A stretch of 64,000 bases of DNA from Ooceraea biroi (GCF_003672135.1 NC_039510.1:9982001-10046000), one strand, 5' to 3'. Counted from the stretch's first letter, positions 13,518 through 26,146 are shown. The notes: generated by a model not told the origin, from the letters alone. A program made the numbers and translations.

Positions 13518-14947
13518 CGCTTTCATAATATATTATCTAGCAGCCGTAAATACCTCCGTATGACCACGAATTTCGATTCAGTACTACTGTACCGTGCTTT
13601 TCAATTTATCGCGCCACGGAGTTGGTTACATTTCAGACGTATTAAGACGCTTTACAACCAGCGCCGAACGCCATTAAATCTGATACTCATGTGAGGAATT
13701 TGAATTATTCGATCAACATATTTTCTTTTAATTTTTTGTGTCGTCTCGTAATTTGCAAATCACATCATCCGCGAATCCGTCCAGGAATTGTTTGCTTGAG
13801 AAATACCTTTAGAAATTATAGGTACTAGATAAGACTAATTACGTTTGTTTATAATGCATTAATACAATAAGACAAAAATCTCTTTCTTCTCGTAGTTTTA
13901 GATTTTCTTTTATCTACACAATCGCTCTCATCGCGATTTGATTGTACTTTCAAACATAAGTAATATAAAAAGTTTGATTAAAATTCTTTATTAACCAAGG
14001 CCAAGAACAAGTTGAAAATTTTTTAAAATGTCTAGAAATTTATATAAGGAAGAAATTACAGATATCAAGGGAATAAACACAGTATTTTGATGAAAGCAGA
14101 AGATTAGTAATATCGGGCCAAAACTTAAGATTTATTAAAAATCGGAAATGTAAAACAGTTTTATGTATCATACACTTTCAGACCATAAACTAACTAATTT
14201 TGTCTTACGCTCTAAAACTATACAATTATACAAAGAGCATTAACTTTCTATAAATATATTGTAGTTCATCACATTCATTATTAATATTACATATAATACA
14301 TATAATACTTCCAATGGGCTAAAAGAATTGTGCCTTTTACTTCACCCATGCGCAATATGTACATAGGTATGCGTTAGTTGATGGTCTGTAGACCGTCCAT
14401 TTGTGAACTTAACGTTCATAAATTGGCAGTACGTGGAAAGAAAGACATCAGGCTGAAAGGACGCAATTAATTCCGTTGCGTACGATACTAGAGCAAAAAG
14501 AAGAGATATGAAAGCAATGCACGATGCGCGCGCGCGGTAAATGTAGATTTCGCCAAGCAGATAACGGAATAATACAAACACAGACGTGAGAAAGATTACA
14601 GTTCTTCCCTATGTAATATTAATCCTATATTTATCATTTAGTTTAGTTATACATGTATGTATACGCGCAACTATGTATACACAGTCTTAAGAAAGAAACG
14701 AAAAGTCGACTGTAATGGGATAACAAACGATAGCTTAATGAGATTTTTTGTTTAGCAAAACAACCGGATCAAATCCTATACGCCATCAAAACAAAATTCA
14801 TAAGCAAATGCCGCTGTTTTAAATATATCCGGACAGATATATAGAATAGATGCATATAGCCTGATATGCATGTATATACTGTGGGGAATTTCATAATATC
14901 GAACATAACATGTTAATAGACACGTGGAGAAACCGCGAGAAGAGAGT
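13518..14947. other. HEXIM 3' UTR and DDB1 upstream region
   Basis: DDB1 lies downstream of HEXIM on the same strand, so this 1.4 kb AT-rich stretch should hold the HEXIM 3' UTR and the DDB1 promoter. AATAAA on the - strand occurs at 14131-14136, about 800 bases past the HEXIM stop. I see no coding exon: the short frames have no family features. Confidence 0.6.
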
Positions 14948-16522
14948 CTACGTTGGAAAACTACCAGTTTCGTTCATAATCATATGACCGTTAGAAAAAT
15001 TGGTAGGCGTTATAGATGTTCCGGGACTTCCGTCGGTTCGGCTAGTATCGCTGCTGTCGCTCTTGCGATCTGCTCTTACGTTATTATCTAATCTACCCTT
15101 ATAAGTGTGCTTAGGAGATGTTCCCGCGCTTGAGAAAGAGCAACTGCATTCACTTTGGTTGCTATTACTAGAACTGTCGCTGTCGCTTTCACTGTCAACA
15201 CTCGACTCGGAGCTCCTCCTGCGTAATCTCTTCTTGTTACGTAACATCTCGTTCTCCCGTCTGAGCTGTTCGTTTTGCTGCACCAAATCGTCAATCCGTT
15301 GTTGACACAGCTTCAATTTCTTCGCTAATTCCGAGTCCGTAGACACATTCTTATTTTCTGGATCCTTCTCCTCTACCTGATGAATGGTTTTACTACGTCT
15401 TTTTGTCAGCGAGTCCATTTTTGCTTCTAATTGCCTGTACTCCTGTATCAACTGTGCTTTCGTCAAGGTGCTCAATCTCTCTTCGTGGAGAGCTTCGTAC
15501 GCGGTTGAGAACTCCTTTGTCAGGAATTCTTGTTCATCCTCTGGTGACGAGTAGAAGTAGTCTTCGTCGGAATCTACGCTGAAACTAGAGTCGCGAGTAC
15601 GCGGTGGTGCTGACGGTTTTTGAAACATAGCAGGTACTTCCAGCGACGCGGCTTCCGACAGCTTTTGCTCAAGGTCAGGTAGATCACTGTGATCAGCCAT
15701 AAGAAATTGGGTAGTATTGTACGGCGCTGGCGGTTGCCTGCCAGTTTTCGCAATCCTGTTGATTGATCTGCTCCGTAATTGTTGTTGATAGGACAATTGT
15801 TTCGAGTATGGTTTTAGTTTCCTATGCTTCGGTTTACCCCTGCGGGTTTTCCTCTTCTTCGCTGCGGTGTCCATTCCATCGTCGTGCTGACCACCATCCT
15901 GATCGCCACTACCGCTGCCACTTTCCAATCTTCCGCAAGCCTTTATAAATGACTTTGGACGCTGCAAAGCAACAGAAGCGTATCATTAAATAAATTCAAC
16001 AAACGTAAGAGATAAAACAGTATTAATATCATATTGATAATTGTTATTCCATATATTTATAATTATCCCATAAAGATATTTATAATTTGCTTGTGATAAA
16101 TAAAAGATAAGATAAATAAAATTGTAAATATTTGCACTTTGCTACACGTATCAAACTCATTATTAAACAGAGCAAACATTTGTGTTGCCAGTAATTAATT
16201 AACAATCCTATATCATGTATAATAAATTAATTTGCAAAATAAATTTAAAAAAAAGTTTTAAACTCGAGCAATCATTGCAGAGAGCTTCTTAAACTTCGTC
16301 GGTAATGCAAGATCGCCAAGTTCTCACGTTCTTTCCGTTGGAGTAGTTGGAGTTCTTGACGTTGTTCGCATTGTTCTCGGCGACAGGTGGCGGCACTCGC
16401 TCAGCGATCGGGAGCGATGACGCCGCAGGCGTCGGCTCCGATTTTACGCCCTTCGCGTCACGTACCCCATCGGCGCCGCCCGGCGCTTTCTCTGCCGTCG
16501 TCTCCGCCTCGGCCGTCTCCAT
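14948..16522 (-). CDS. HEXIM1: HEXIM, 7SK-dependent inhibitor of P-TEFb
   Basis: Two exons, 16328-16522 and 14948-15961, join in phase 0 to give 402 aa. HEXIM binds 7SK RNA and then inhibits CDK9-cyclin T, restraining RNA polymerase II pause release. The basic RNA-binding and nuclear-localisation stretch KKRKTRRGKPKHRKLKPYSK lies near residues 100-117. The family signature PYNTTQFLM, which contains the CDK9-inhibiting PYNT, is near 145-153. An acidic Asp/Glu-rich block follows, then the coiled-coil dimer and cyclin T-binding domain from about residue 228. The 65-residue N-terminal exon is Ala/Glu/Pro-rich and unconserved; it was added because its GTGAGA donor and the downstream acceptor agree in phase. 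The C-terminal tail after the coiled coil is Ser-rich and looks lineage-specific. Confidence 0.92.
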
Positions 16523-18899
16523 TCTCGCAATACGTATCGAAATCTGTCAATTCGCGATGGCACAAATACACATCACCCTTAGAAAGTCTCTCTCGTGCAC
16601 TGATACCCGCCGCCACGGCACTAGGAACCGTACGTCCGCACCGTAAACAGCGACTGAATCGCCATGTTTGATTTGTCCACGATTCTCCGCGCGATAGCGA
16701 GGCGCGACATGCTGACGTATTGTCCCTACCACAATTCTACCATGGCCCTCTCCTGCGCTCGCTAACCTTGTCGCACGGCGCAAGGCAGCGCGGCTCGATT
16801 CTGCTCTCTTGAATCGCGGCGCCTTCTCTCGCGCACGTTGCTTCGATCTCGCTTGCTGGACGATCGCGCGTTGCACTGGCTCGGATTTAATTTACAATTA
16901 ACATAATGCGCGTGTACACATACAGTCATTGTCATGTGTGTTTGTGGTACGCATAATTCTTTTAGGTAGCTCCTGTAATCCGTTGATACGTCCTAGCTAC
17001 AGTCCGTGCGTCGTAGCGACAGCAGAAGAAAAAAAAAATACCCGAGAGCGAGTTCCGTAACGGACGTTTACGACGCATAAATCGTGTCCCTGCGTTATTG
17101 TGTTGCGCAATAATTTGGTCAAGTTGTAGAATAAAGTTACCGGTATTGACGACTGTACCTATCTATCACTATCAGTATCAGTATCACCGAGTCCTTAATC
17201 TATCACTACGCTGCAAAAAGCCGTATTTGCGTCTTACGTCAGCTTGACGTTATTGCGAAAGATATGCGAAATTACGAGCGTAGTCACGAAGACTCCAGAC
17301 TAGTCGACGATTGTTTATTTTTGATACATCGTCTCTATTATGCGATACGATATCGCCTGTATTAACCAAGAAGTGCAACTGCGCACCGTCCCATCGTCCT
17401 TGCACTCACGACCGTAAAACGCAGTATTTTTATTCGACGATGATCCCCGATGATGATAAATGTTATTCACGGTCGTAAAAATCGCTCTTTTCGCTCTCGA
17501 AATAGATATAAACCGTACGCTTCGCTTCATCTGTTTTTTTGTTTACGTTTTCCACAGTTAAAATGGGAGATATGCATTATATCATTATCGAGGCTTGGAG
17601 AAAAACATTGTGATAGTTATAATAATAATTACACGTTACGCTCGTACACATGATAAGCCCGTGTTTATAATGTAGCAGCGCAAGACGATTAGATTCTCGA
17701 CGGGCAGGAGTAATACTTGCAGCGGTGAGATTAAAATAATCGCGATTATTGTGCCTCGACACGCAATTGCGCAAGCGAAAAAAGTGTCATTTACTAAATT
17801 ATGCCGTTACGCGACGTCGAACAATGCTCGGCTCGGGACAAGCTCCTGGTTTCTCGCGTGCCTAAACCGTCATTAGGCCCTCGATGATACCGTGCGTCGT
17901 GAATTGGCGGGTAAAAAGAAAACGTCCCTGCTAAATCGAAATGCAGGTTATACATGTGCGTTACCGAGTGACGAGTGTCGCAGGACGCTCGGCCCGTCGC
18001 GTCACGTTGCGACTGCGAACGCCGAGCATTCCGCGATCTCTCGGAAAAGGACTTTTCGCAATGCCAGCGTGCACATCCTTTATTACAAAATGTAACTTTA
18101 CACACGCACGTGCACACATATATACCGGGTCATTGTACCCGCTATCTTTCGTAGATCGATGATCCGCCGCTTGAAAGAGGAAATCAGTTGCGAGAACAAC
18201 AAAGAGAAATACGCCGCAAGGATAACGCGATGTGTTCGCGTGTACGTAACGGTTAATTAATACAATCTCGATATACGCGTCCTCCGATTAATCGAAATCT
18301 GCCACGTGACGTCAGTGCATCGCAGTCATTATACAGGTTCGAGCGTACTTCTCGGCGATTGGAGATAAGATACAAGTATCCCTAATAAAGTAAAGCGGCC
18401 TTTCGACTGTCACGTGTAACAATCGAACACGCGACTGGCGACGTGTGAGAAAAGCGAAACTCGGGCAAACCCGGCGGGGCGGAAGATAGGACGGTAGTCG
18501 AACCGTGTCACGGAATCTCGGGTCGAACGAGGAAAGCGGAGAGGAGCGCGATGTCGTGATCCCGCGACGCTCGTCGTCGGGTCTCTTTAGCGTCGTTAAC
18601 GCATTCGTTTATTTTAGCATGCGCGAGTAACGACGCGTGCGAGCATTACACACACACATACATACATGTACATATATGTACACCCGTTACAAGATTCGCG
18701 AGCTCCCGTGCACGCACGCATACACAGCATACACAGCTGTATCGCCGATGCAACCGCCACGGGAGCAACGTACGTGAAACGTGAAGACTATAAATACGAG
18801 GAGTCCGCTGCGTGGGGGAGTCGTATATGCCATCTTAGTCTATTTCTTCTTTTTTTTTTCGTCTAAATGCACGGATGCCATTCCCGACATTGTTGAACA

Positions 18900-18934
18900 G
18901 AGAGAGAGAGAGGGAGGGGAGGGGGGAGAGAGAC
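18900..18934 (+). repeat. GA/GGGA purine-rich low-complexity tract
   Basis: This strand shows GA and GGGA units without pyrimidines. It is a simple sequence inside the CpG-rich spacer. Confidence 0.75.
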
Positions 18935-19099
18935 CAGGCTATTTAACACTCTCGCCAGCGCGCGCGCGTGTGCGCGTTATCACTGAACCATGTGCGAAAC
19001 AAAGAAAAGAATGTCGGATGTTTATGCGGAGAAGCGCATCGTGGATACTCGCGAGAGACGAAGATCGCCGTATGCGTGAATTGATTGACACAAGCGTGA

Positions 19100-19128
19100 A
19101 ATGATGATGTGCGCCGCACATCATCATT
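19100..19128. repeat. 29-bp perfect palindrome
   Basis: The left arm AATGATGATGTGCG (19100-19113) is the exact reverse complement of the right arm CGCACATCATCATT (19115-19128), with one base between them. Pairing stops at both outer edges. It may be a dimeric protein-binding site or chance; no nearby gene explains it. Confidence 0.8.
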
Positions 19129-19565
19129 GTAGAGAATTCGGCGCAAATGTTTGTCACCGTTATTGCGGCCACCTAATTTTGAACGTCTTCTGGGTCCAAT
19201 CTTAGCAGCGCGCTTATGCGTTCACAGTGCACACGTTCCTCGATTACGTCGAATTTGCGTGTCGCGCCACGCAATTTCTTATTAAATCATCGACGGACAT
19301 CGCGCGCATCTCATCTTGCTGCGCGTATTCGTGCAGGTTTCATGTTTATACATGTGCGCTGGTGTGCCTTTTCTATGCGTTATCTTCATGCAGAACCTAC
19401 TTTCCGTTCACGGTGTGCACGGTGCATGTGTACGCGGTGTACACTGCGGCGCAGCATTTACCCTGTACACATACAATGTAGATATCACATCGACAATGTG
19501 TAGACGAGTGTGACTTGGATGGAATGATGGTATAGATCGTAATTTACTTTGTACGTAACTGTGTT

Positions 19566-19567
19566 AT

Positions 19568-19603
<36 letters not shown>

Positions 19604-19646
19604 AAGAGAAGAAGGGAGAGAGAGAGAGAGAAGAGGAGTTTGTGAA
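19566..19646 (+). repeat. Compound (TG)n-(GA)n microsatellite
   Basis: A TG run (about 19566-19590) passes directly into GAGA-rich purine sequence to about 19635. A second GA-rich stretch lies near 19700-19727. Confidence 0.85.
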
Positions 19647-21405
19647 AGTAACACAAATCAAGCTACTTTGGTATAGCACTTTTTCGTGATTAAAGCGAGG
19701 AGGAAGAGAGAGAGGGAGAGAGAGAGATCAGAAATTGCTGTATTGAGTGTTTAGTTATTGCTCTCCTAAAATACAATATTGGTATACGATTCAATGACTG
19801 TATTTATTTTCGACGAGCAATTATCTCATTTTGATTTACAGTTTCACAGGAAATAAAAAATCGACGTAATTCCACGGAGCGAATTTTCAAAGTTACACGT
19901 TTAACACGTGAAACAACAAAAATTAAAAACGGGAAATAATGTATTTGACACTACTTGTCGCAACCTTGTCATTCTTGCGTGTCTATCAACACGGGATCGT
20001 TTCTGCGCGTCGACGATATGTCGAAATTTCAACATGCCCGAATTATACCGGTTTCGCTCCCTCGTGCAGCTGAAGGGAGGAGAGGAGGGGGGATTAAGCT
20101 AACTAATCAACGTTGGTGCAACGTGTTAAACCGAGCGCGAGTCGAGAGCGAGCGATATTTCGGTATTAACGATGTTGATCGCCTATTACCTACCACGCGG
20201 CCAACCGGGACTCTCGAATTCTCGGTAGACCGCGCGAATTAGCAGGGAACATCGCGTAGTTCTCAAAATACGCGCATCACCATGACAAATTCGACGGCCG
20301 ATCGCGCGGCCATCATGATAACATCTCGGTAGAGCATTTCCAAGAGACGCAATCAGCGAATCGGTACACGCGCTGACACGCGTGCCAATGGAAGCTAGGT
20401 GGCATTTCTCTCGGTTGTTCACACGCCGTGCACTCTCGCGTGGTCGCGATAATCGCGCTGGCATTCGAAAGCCTTTTGATGAATTTTCTTGGGGGCTTAG
20501 CTCAGGTTCAACGGAGTGGTTGATATTTATACACGCATACGAAATGCGCGACTTGTTTCGTGCGTCGTTTCGCAACGCCACTTCGTTACACATGTCCGTG
20601 CAGGCGCGCGCGCCCGCACAAATGTTACGACTGTAAACTCACGTGTCCGTGATCTCCCGTAGTCTCCATGCTCACGGTTAGAGACGGTTACAAGCCCGGA
20701 TCGAAGGATCGTTCTACCCATTCGATTCTCACTGCTTTTTACCGCTAATCATCTGAATGCAGAAGCTATAAATAATGCACTTGAGGCGATTGTTGGATTG
20801 GACGGCAGCTATTTGTTTTCCGTGATAAATTCCATATTGCCTCATTTACACGCAATTTGTACATAAAAATGGAAGAAAATGTTTGCTTCGCTTTTTCCTA
20901 TTTACCGTCTGTTTATTTTATTTTATCTTGTTCCTTGACCAAGATACGAGATGTTATACGTTTCTCTTTTGTTTTCTCTGTTTTATTTAGAAGTATCTAA
21001 AAAGATCTGTGCCTCGCAACATATAACATACTTTGGTTTCTTTACTTGCAATTTTATTATGTATTATTATGTAAAGTGTGATAAAGGCAAATATATTTTC
21101 GAGTTTACAAGTTAACGAGCTTATAAACTTTAAAAGCAAGAGAAAGGTTAAGGAAGCAGCTGCAAAGAATATATATTAATAAATCGGGTAGATTTCAGTA
21201 TATTGTAATATATCATGTAACATTTGTATATAGAAATAAAGTGGCACACATAAGGACGATAATGTAGAGTAACCATTTTATCACAAGAACTGCAATGTGT
21301 ACCGGAACGACATAATAGATGGCATAATTGTAGCCCGCTAGATCACGCTAAAATTATTTGCTCCCGGTACGAAATTGCATCTGCCGCTTTGAGACTCTGA
21401 ACAAA

Positions 21406-22260
21406 ATGGTAAGAATTCTGCAAAAGTTCAGCGAGAAACATTCAACATTATAAAAATATTCGGTATATTGAAAATGCGAACTATTATTTTTATTAGTATC
21501 AAACTCCTTGAATAATATCAAAGACGAGTAACTGCAATGTCAAAGGTATATAAACATTTCGTCATCCTTTCGTTGCACACATCGGTAAAAATATAATACT
21601 TTTATTATAAAATAATGAGAACATCGACATAAAAATAGCTGTGTATTTTTTGCGAGATGTTATCAATTTTTAACATTAATGCAGCACCTTAAGGTTAATA
21701 GTACAAGGTTAAGCCTTTGTATGTAATTATTGCGCATTTTGTGATATATATTGTTGTCTTTGGCACAAGGCATTTCTTAGGCTTGTATAGACAGCATTAT
21801 GTTTAACACGTTTACTAAAAAGAAAAATTCTTTCATAGGCGAGTTCTCTCCTGGCTGTGGGTATTGGCCTTGCTGCTGTAGGCTACGCTGGTCGTTATTT
21901 GTTCAGAAGATTGCCGAATTTATCACAGAGAATGGCAGAAACGGTGAAGAGGCTAGATTCCGAGGTAAGAGCGTTCATTTTTCCCACTAGGCTTCATTAC
22001 GTCTGCATGCGCGTCAAAGTACCAATGCTTTTTTTTTATATTTGTAGTCATTAGCAAACAGCAAATATTACAAGGGTGGTTTTGAGCCGAGAATGACAAA
22101 GCGAGAAGCTAGCTTGATTCTGGGGGTGTCTCCCACGGCTAGTAAAGCAAAAGTAAAGGATCAGTTTAAAAAAGTGATGTCTGTGAATCATCCAGACCGT
22201 GGCGGTTCACCGTACGTTGCTGCAAAAATTAATGAGGCTAAGGATATGCTCGAAAAATAA
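21406..22260 (+). CDS. DNAJC19: DNAJC19/TIM14 mitochondrial import J-protein
   Basis: Three exons, 21406-21408 (only the ATG), 21839-21964 and 22048-22260, join in phase 0 to give 113 aa; vertebrate DNAJC19 is 116. The protein is the inner-membrane J-domain partner (Pam18/TIM14) of mitochondrial HSP70 in the presequence translocase motor, or of prohibitin complexes. A hydrophobic Gly/Ala-rich segment at residues 4-20 is the membrane anchor. The J domain carries the linker GGFEPRMTKREA, ILGVSP and the essential HPD tripeptide (91-93), followed by RGGSPYVAAKINEAKDML. The first exon was placed because ATG is followed directly by GTAAGA and the next exon opens with ASSLLAVG, matching the family start. 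A coding exon of one codon is unusual but known for this family. Confidence 0.93.
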
Positions 22261-22454
22261 TGAGATGATATTACATAGTATTTGTAATATATATATATAT
22301 ATTTGTAACATGTATATATACTTGATTTATATGTAATGTATCTAGGAACCAAATCCATGTACACACATGTGCGCATGCGCATATACACATACACCACCAC
22401 ACACACACACACATACTCCATTGTTATTTTACTTTTAGATTTTTCTTGTAATAT

Positions 22455-22460
22455 AATAAA
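22455..22460 (+). terminator. Candidate poly(A) signal AATAAA for DNAJC19
   Basis: A canonical signal lies 195 bases after the DNAJC19 stop codon. Confidence 0.45.
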
Positions 22461-22750
22461 CAAACTGTTTTAGAACTGCATAATTATGCTAATTAATGCA
22501 TTATGTTAATCTCAAATCATGTTCTTTTCTCGTCCAGAAGTTAAAGTTTTACATTTGTGTATAAACTGTGAGTGCTATTTATATTAAAGTATTATAAAGT
22601 ATTACAATATTGTTTTATAAGATACTTAAATGTTCCCATGCCATATTCCTGCAAAGTATCACAATTATGCAACTTCCGTTATGAGTTTATATCACAATTA
22701 TTCTCTTTGTTTTAATACTTTCGATAAAATATTAAATTTGATAACATTCT

Positions 22751-22756
22751 TTTATT
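22751..22756 (-). terminator. Candidate poly(A) signal AATAAA for GRTP1
   Basis: TTTATT on the + strand gives AATAAA on the - strand, about 230 bases past the GRTP1 stop codon. Confidence 0.4.
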
Positions 22757-22987
22757 ATAACATGTACAATAATAAACTAAAGTAAACTTAGAGTAATTGA
22801 GTGTACGAGTCATTTGTAATTTCTTAAACTGCTGAACAAACACTGTATGTATACAGTAAGGGCATAGAATCATTATGCAATAACAATATGATACAACTTG
22901 ATGTATGCATTCATTTTGCAAAAAATAATTTGCAAATGAATAAGCGACTAGAATATTTCGGTGTATGCGACAATTCGGTCGTGAATA

Positions 22988-24906
22988 CTATCGTCCTAAC
23001 TTATCTTGCTTTTGTTCTGAACGTTGTTGCGTTACTTTTGTTCTTAACTTGACTATTGTGCCCCCAGGCAGTGATCCAGGTACTTTAAAAATACTCTGCA
23101 AAATAATTCGGAAACATGCTTATCCGGTAAAAATTAAATTCGATCTGTCCAATACAGGAATTGTGTGTAATTTATCTGCACGTACTTGCATGAACTCGTG
23201 ACATCGTAAGACAATGCTATCCTTCGTAATTTCCTTGAAACATTCGGCTAACGTTGCAAAATCTTGACAGGCTAATAGATTAGATCTATTTCTTTTTATA
23301 AGCGTCAGTGCAACGCGGAAGATAATCTTGGTACCCTCGTAAAAGAGGCAATCCCAGATACGTAGAGTAGTCTACGAATTCAAAATTCAATTGCTTTTGT
23401 TTTTCATAGCAAAGATATTAGGTATAATTTTGTGAATAAAATGGCGTTGACAATATTTTAGAAATTGTAATAATGCTGTATATTTACCTCTATAGGTAAA
23501 ACTTCGGCAAATAAACACACAAACCATTTTGTTGTGATTACTGCCCAAGGCAGTCCTAAGTTTGTTACATGCTGATACACATCAGGCATTTTTATCCTGC
23601 GCACAAATAACGTACAAAGATATCATTAATAACTGGATAAAATGACAAATTTAATTTAATTTAATTTTACAATTTAATTGATAAATTTTCTCATATTTTA
23701 CCTTACTAATTCTGCGAGCACGTCAATATCAGTAAGTAGACCATCCATAGTACGTGTATAATAATCTGGCAAAATTTTGTCGATTAATACTTTTAATAAC
23801 CAAAATGCTGTCTCTTCGCTTTTTGTTACAAGCAAAAGTAATCCTGCTATGTAGTTTAGACCCTAAAAACATTAAATGATCAACTAAATGAAAAGAAATG
23901 GATATATAATATGGATAAATGTATCTGCTGGAAAATTTTCTCATAAGACTTTTCTATTATTCTATTTATACATGTGAAAGTATATGCTTCAGTGGCCAAC
24001 CTGGCAATAACCAACAGTTTTGTTTTGATGAGCAAAAGCCAACAACACATTATAAAGTTGATGTTGTTGATTCTCTGTATTGTTAAAGAATATATTATCT
24101 GGAAATGTTCTTGGAAGATCAGTTTTTATAATTTCCGCAATCTCCATGTTATGTGGAGATTGCAATAACTTTTGATAAAAATCTGGTGATGCATTTTTCA
24201 TATCTTCTCCACCGCTCACGGCGAGCCATACCTATGATGTAATTTCACAATCTTTTACATTTTTTTGAGAAGATGCAAGATATAATAAGATGGAATTTTT
24301 GATATGCTCAGTATTACCAATCCTCTATGTTCTCCTGGAATGCCTTTACGAACATACTTTTTTATCGTAATGCTTCGCTGCAGTGACTTTCCCTCACCAA
24401 TAATTTTTGCCCACTTCTTGGCCATTTTTGCAAGAACTTTAAGGTATGCTGACATAAAGTCTTCGTAGGTTTCATAATCGAAATCGTGTGGTCGTTCAAA
24501 GCCATATTCGTCCACATCGCTGATACGTGAGAAACAAATATATATTTTACATTATAAATAAATATATAAAAAACATAATATCTTGGTTAATCATGTAAAA
24601 CGAATTGTGTATTGATGTATGAATGATACGAATATAAAGATAAAAAGAATAAAAACTAAATTTTGTAGTAATGTAATTTGGTAAGTAATATAAAGAAAAA
24701 CTAAATTATTTGACTGCAAATTCGTCAAAGGGGCGTGTGCGCGGGCACCTAACCTCCTTAGAACCAAAGTAATAAGATAAAATATTTTCGAGTTACCGTC
24801 TACGTGGAGTTTATTACAGATGTTCGTAGAGTACGGACAGACACATGATACATTACTTTACAATACAAATAATGAATAACGCTCACCTGAAGCATGAACT
24901 TGCCAT
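22988..24906 (-). CDS. GRTP1: GRTP1-type TBC domain Rab GTPase-activating protein
   Basis: Seven exons on the - strand (24887-24906, 24318-24519, 24001-24231, 23702-23862, 23488-23596, 23186-23371, 22988-23095) join in phase to give 338 aa; vertebrate GRTP1 (TBC1D6) is 336. The N-terminus carries the family block EYGFERPHDFD, then RKGIPGEHRGLVW. TBC domains speed GTP hydrolysis by Rabs with two fingers. The arginine finger is in IIKTDLPRTFPDN (Arg115) and the glutamine finger in GYCQGLNY (Gln151), so the enzyme looks active. RIWDCLFYEGTKIIFRVALTLIK marks the C-terminal half, written here in pieces: RIWDCLF and FRVALTLIK. The six-codon first exon was placed by phase (AG|C). The donor after Gln151 is GTTGGC, weaker than its neighbours. 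The Rab substrate is not predictable from sequence. Confidence 0.93.
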
Positions 24907-26146
24907 GCCCTACGTAATTCGGTGGGTGTCAACAAGTCTACACAATCGCATATGCGTACTTGCAGCTCCGTCCATAGATATTTTATTCACGCCTACGAAT
25001 TTTTCTTGCTGATACCGAGTAACATTAATCACGGAAATGTTTCGGAACACTGCGTGTTATTTTTGTCGCGCGCGGAGAACGAGATGCAGAGTGGATGCGC
25101 GACGCGCACATTTCACCACACTCTATTCAAGTGATAATACGGTTGATTATCGGCGCTGCGAGTGTTAGGTTATGAGATTACTATCGCGATATCGTAGCCG
25201 GAAAAAAAAACAGCCAACGCTTCGCAATCGTGTTTCTAAATATAAACCTCGCGACACGCTCGGTCTCTCGAGGACTACACACGACCATTTATTAAAAAAT
25301 TATGACGGACGTCAAATAGTCGAAATCACGCGGATCGAAATGAATCATGCTAGTGGATCACATGATTCATTCGCAATATATTTTGTTATGCTTGTCATAA
25401 GTTATCGGATGAAAGAGAGAAAGAGAGAGTTTAACGTATCATTAGTATCATATCGCATCAAGTTACATTGCATCCAATTCGTGATGTTTTGAAAAACGCG
25501 TTAGTCGATTGTGTATCGAAGAGCACGTACGCGCAATCGAATTACACAATCGATTATCGGTACAATTTAAGTGGTATATGCTCCCTTTTGAAATAATCGG
25601 GCACATCTGTCGCACTGGCTGCAGTCCAGTTAGCACTGCGAATGCTACGAAGCACTCTCTATCCTTTTTATTTGAAAGTAGAGAAAGGATAGAAGCTCCG
25701 GGAAGTTAGCCGGGCAACTTTTACTTTTTTAATTTTTTTTCAAGATAAATAAACCAACAAACGTTTTAATTCGTGTATCTGTGACCACCAAACGATTGCG
25801 CATCCATTGAGCCGAAAATGATAAAAAATTAATTTTCGTCCGGCTAACTTCCCACAAAATTTTCTTTTAAAAAAAAAGTATTAGCCAAAAAAAATTTTAA
25901 TTAGGCCAACAATAACCGACAAACGACCAACAAACGATTCGTAAAAAAAAATTAATAAAGTAAAAGTTGCCCGGCTTCCCGGAGCTAAGAAGGATAGTGT
26001 TCCGAAATACTTGAAATGTCAACTGGACCATTGACACGAGTCACGATCGCGCGATAAATAGGATGGTCGAGTCGGAAGTGGCTAACTTCAGATATATGAG
26101 TATATGTGATGTCGATTATACCATACCACATGGTAACGGTGGTAAA
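24907..26146. other. Head-to-head promoter region of GRTP1 and eIF2A
   Basis: This 1.24 kb separates two divergent start codons, so it should hold both promoters. No TATA-like element stands out next to either start. It also contains a MITE-like inverted-repeat element at about 25693-25989. The open frames are short and look random. Confidence 0.6.
25693..25989. mobile_element. MITE-like non-autonomous DNA element
   Basis: The ends are inverted repeats of about 45 bp. The left end reads AGCTCCGGGAAG, then TTAGCCGGGCAACTTTTAC; the right end, reverse complemented, matches apart from a missing TTA and one base in the T-rich run. An 8-base direct repeat AAGGATAG flanks it (25685-25692 and 25990-25997). 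The inner 25840-25853 carries a further inverted copy of GGGAAGTTAGCCGG. There is no coding capacity. The ~300 bp length, terminal inverted repeats and an 8-base target duplication fit a hAT-like MITE. However, the terminal bases outside the inverted repeats differ by 1-3 nt, and the family was not recognised. Confidence 0.65.

Larger units (their letters stand above)
16523..21405. other. 4.9 kb CpG-rich spacer between HEXIM and DNAJC19
   Basis: The divergent start codons of HEXIM and DNAJC19 border this region, so both promoters and 5' UTRs should lie at its ends. From about 16300 to 20700 it is clearly richer in CG dinucleotides than the surrounding DNA; after 20750 it turns AT-rich. It carries purine and CA/GA microsatellites and one 29-bp palindrome. 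Open frames are short and random-looking. No coding exon, tRNA or snRNA could be supported. Confidence 0.55.
22261..22987. other. Tail-to-tail spacer between DNAJC19 and GRTP1
   Basis: This 730-base AT-rich 3' region is shared by two converging genes. It holds a TA repeat (about 22289-22304), a CA repeat (about 22393-22414) and poly(A) signals for both strands. I see no coding exon. Confidence 0.7.

Noticed and set aside
16387..16671. Open frames on the + strand opposite HEXIM exon 1
   Set aside because: The - strand frame joins HEXIM exon 2 in exact phase; the + strand frames are CG-rich shadows.
18301..18360. GGTTCGAG motif resembling a tRNA B box
   Set aside because: The flanking bases do not form a T-arm and no A box or cloverleaf is found at the right distance.
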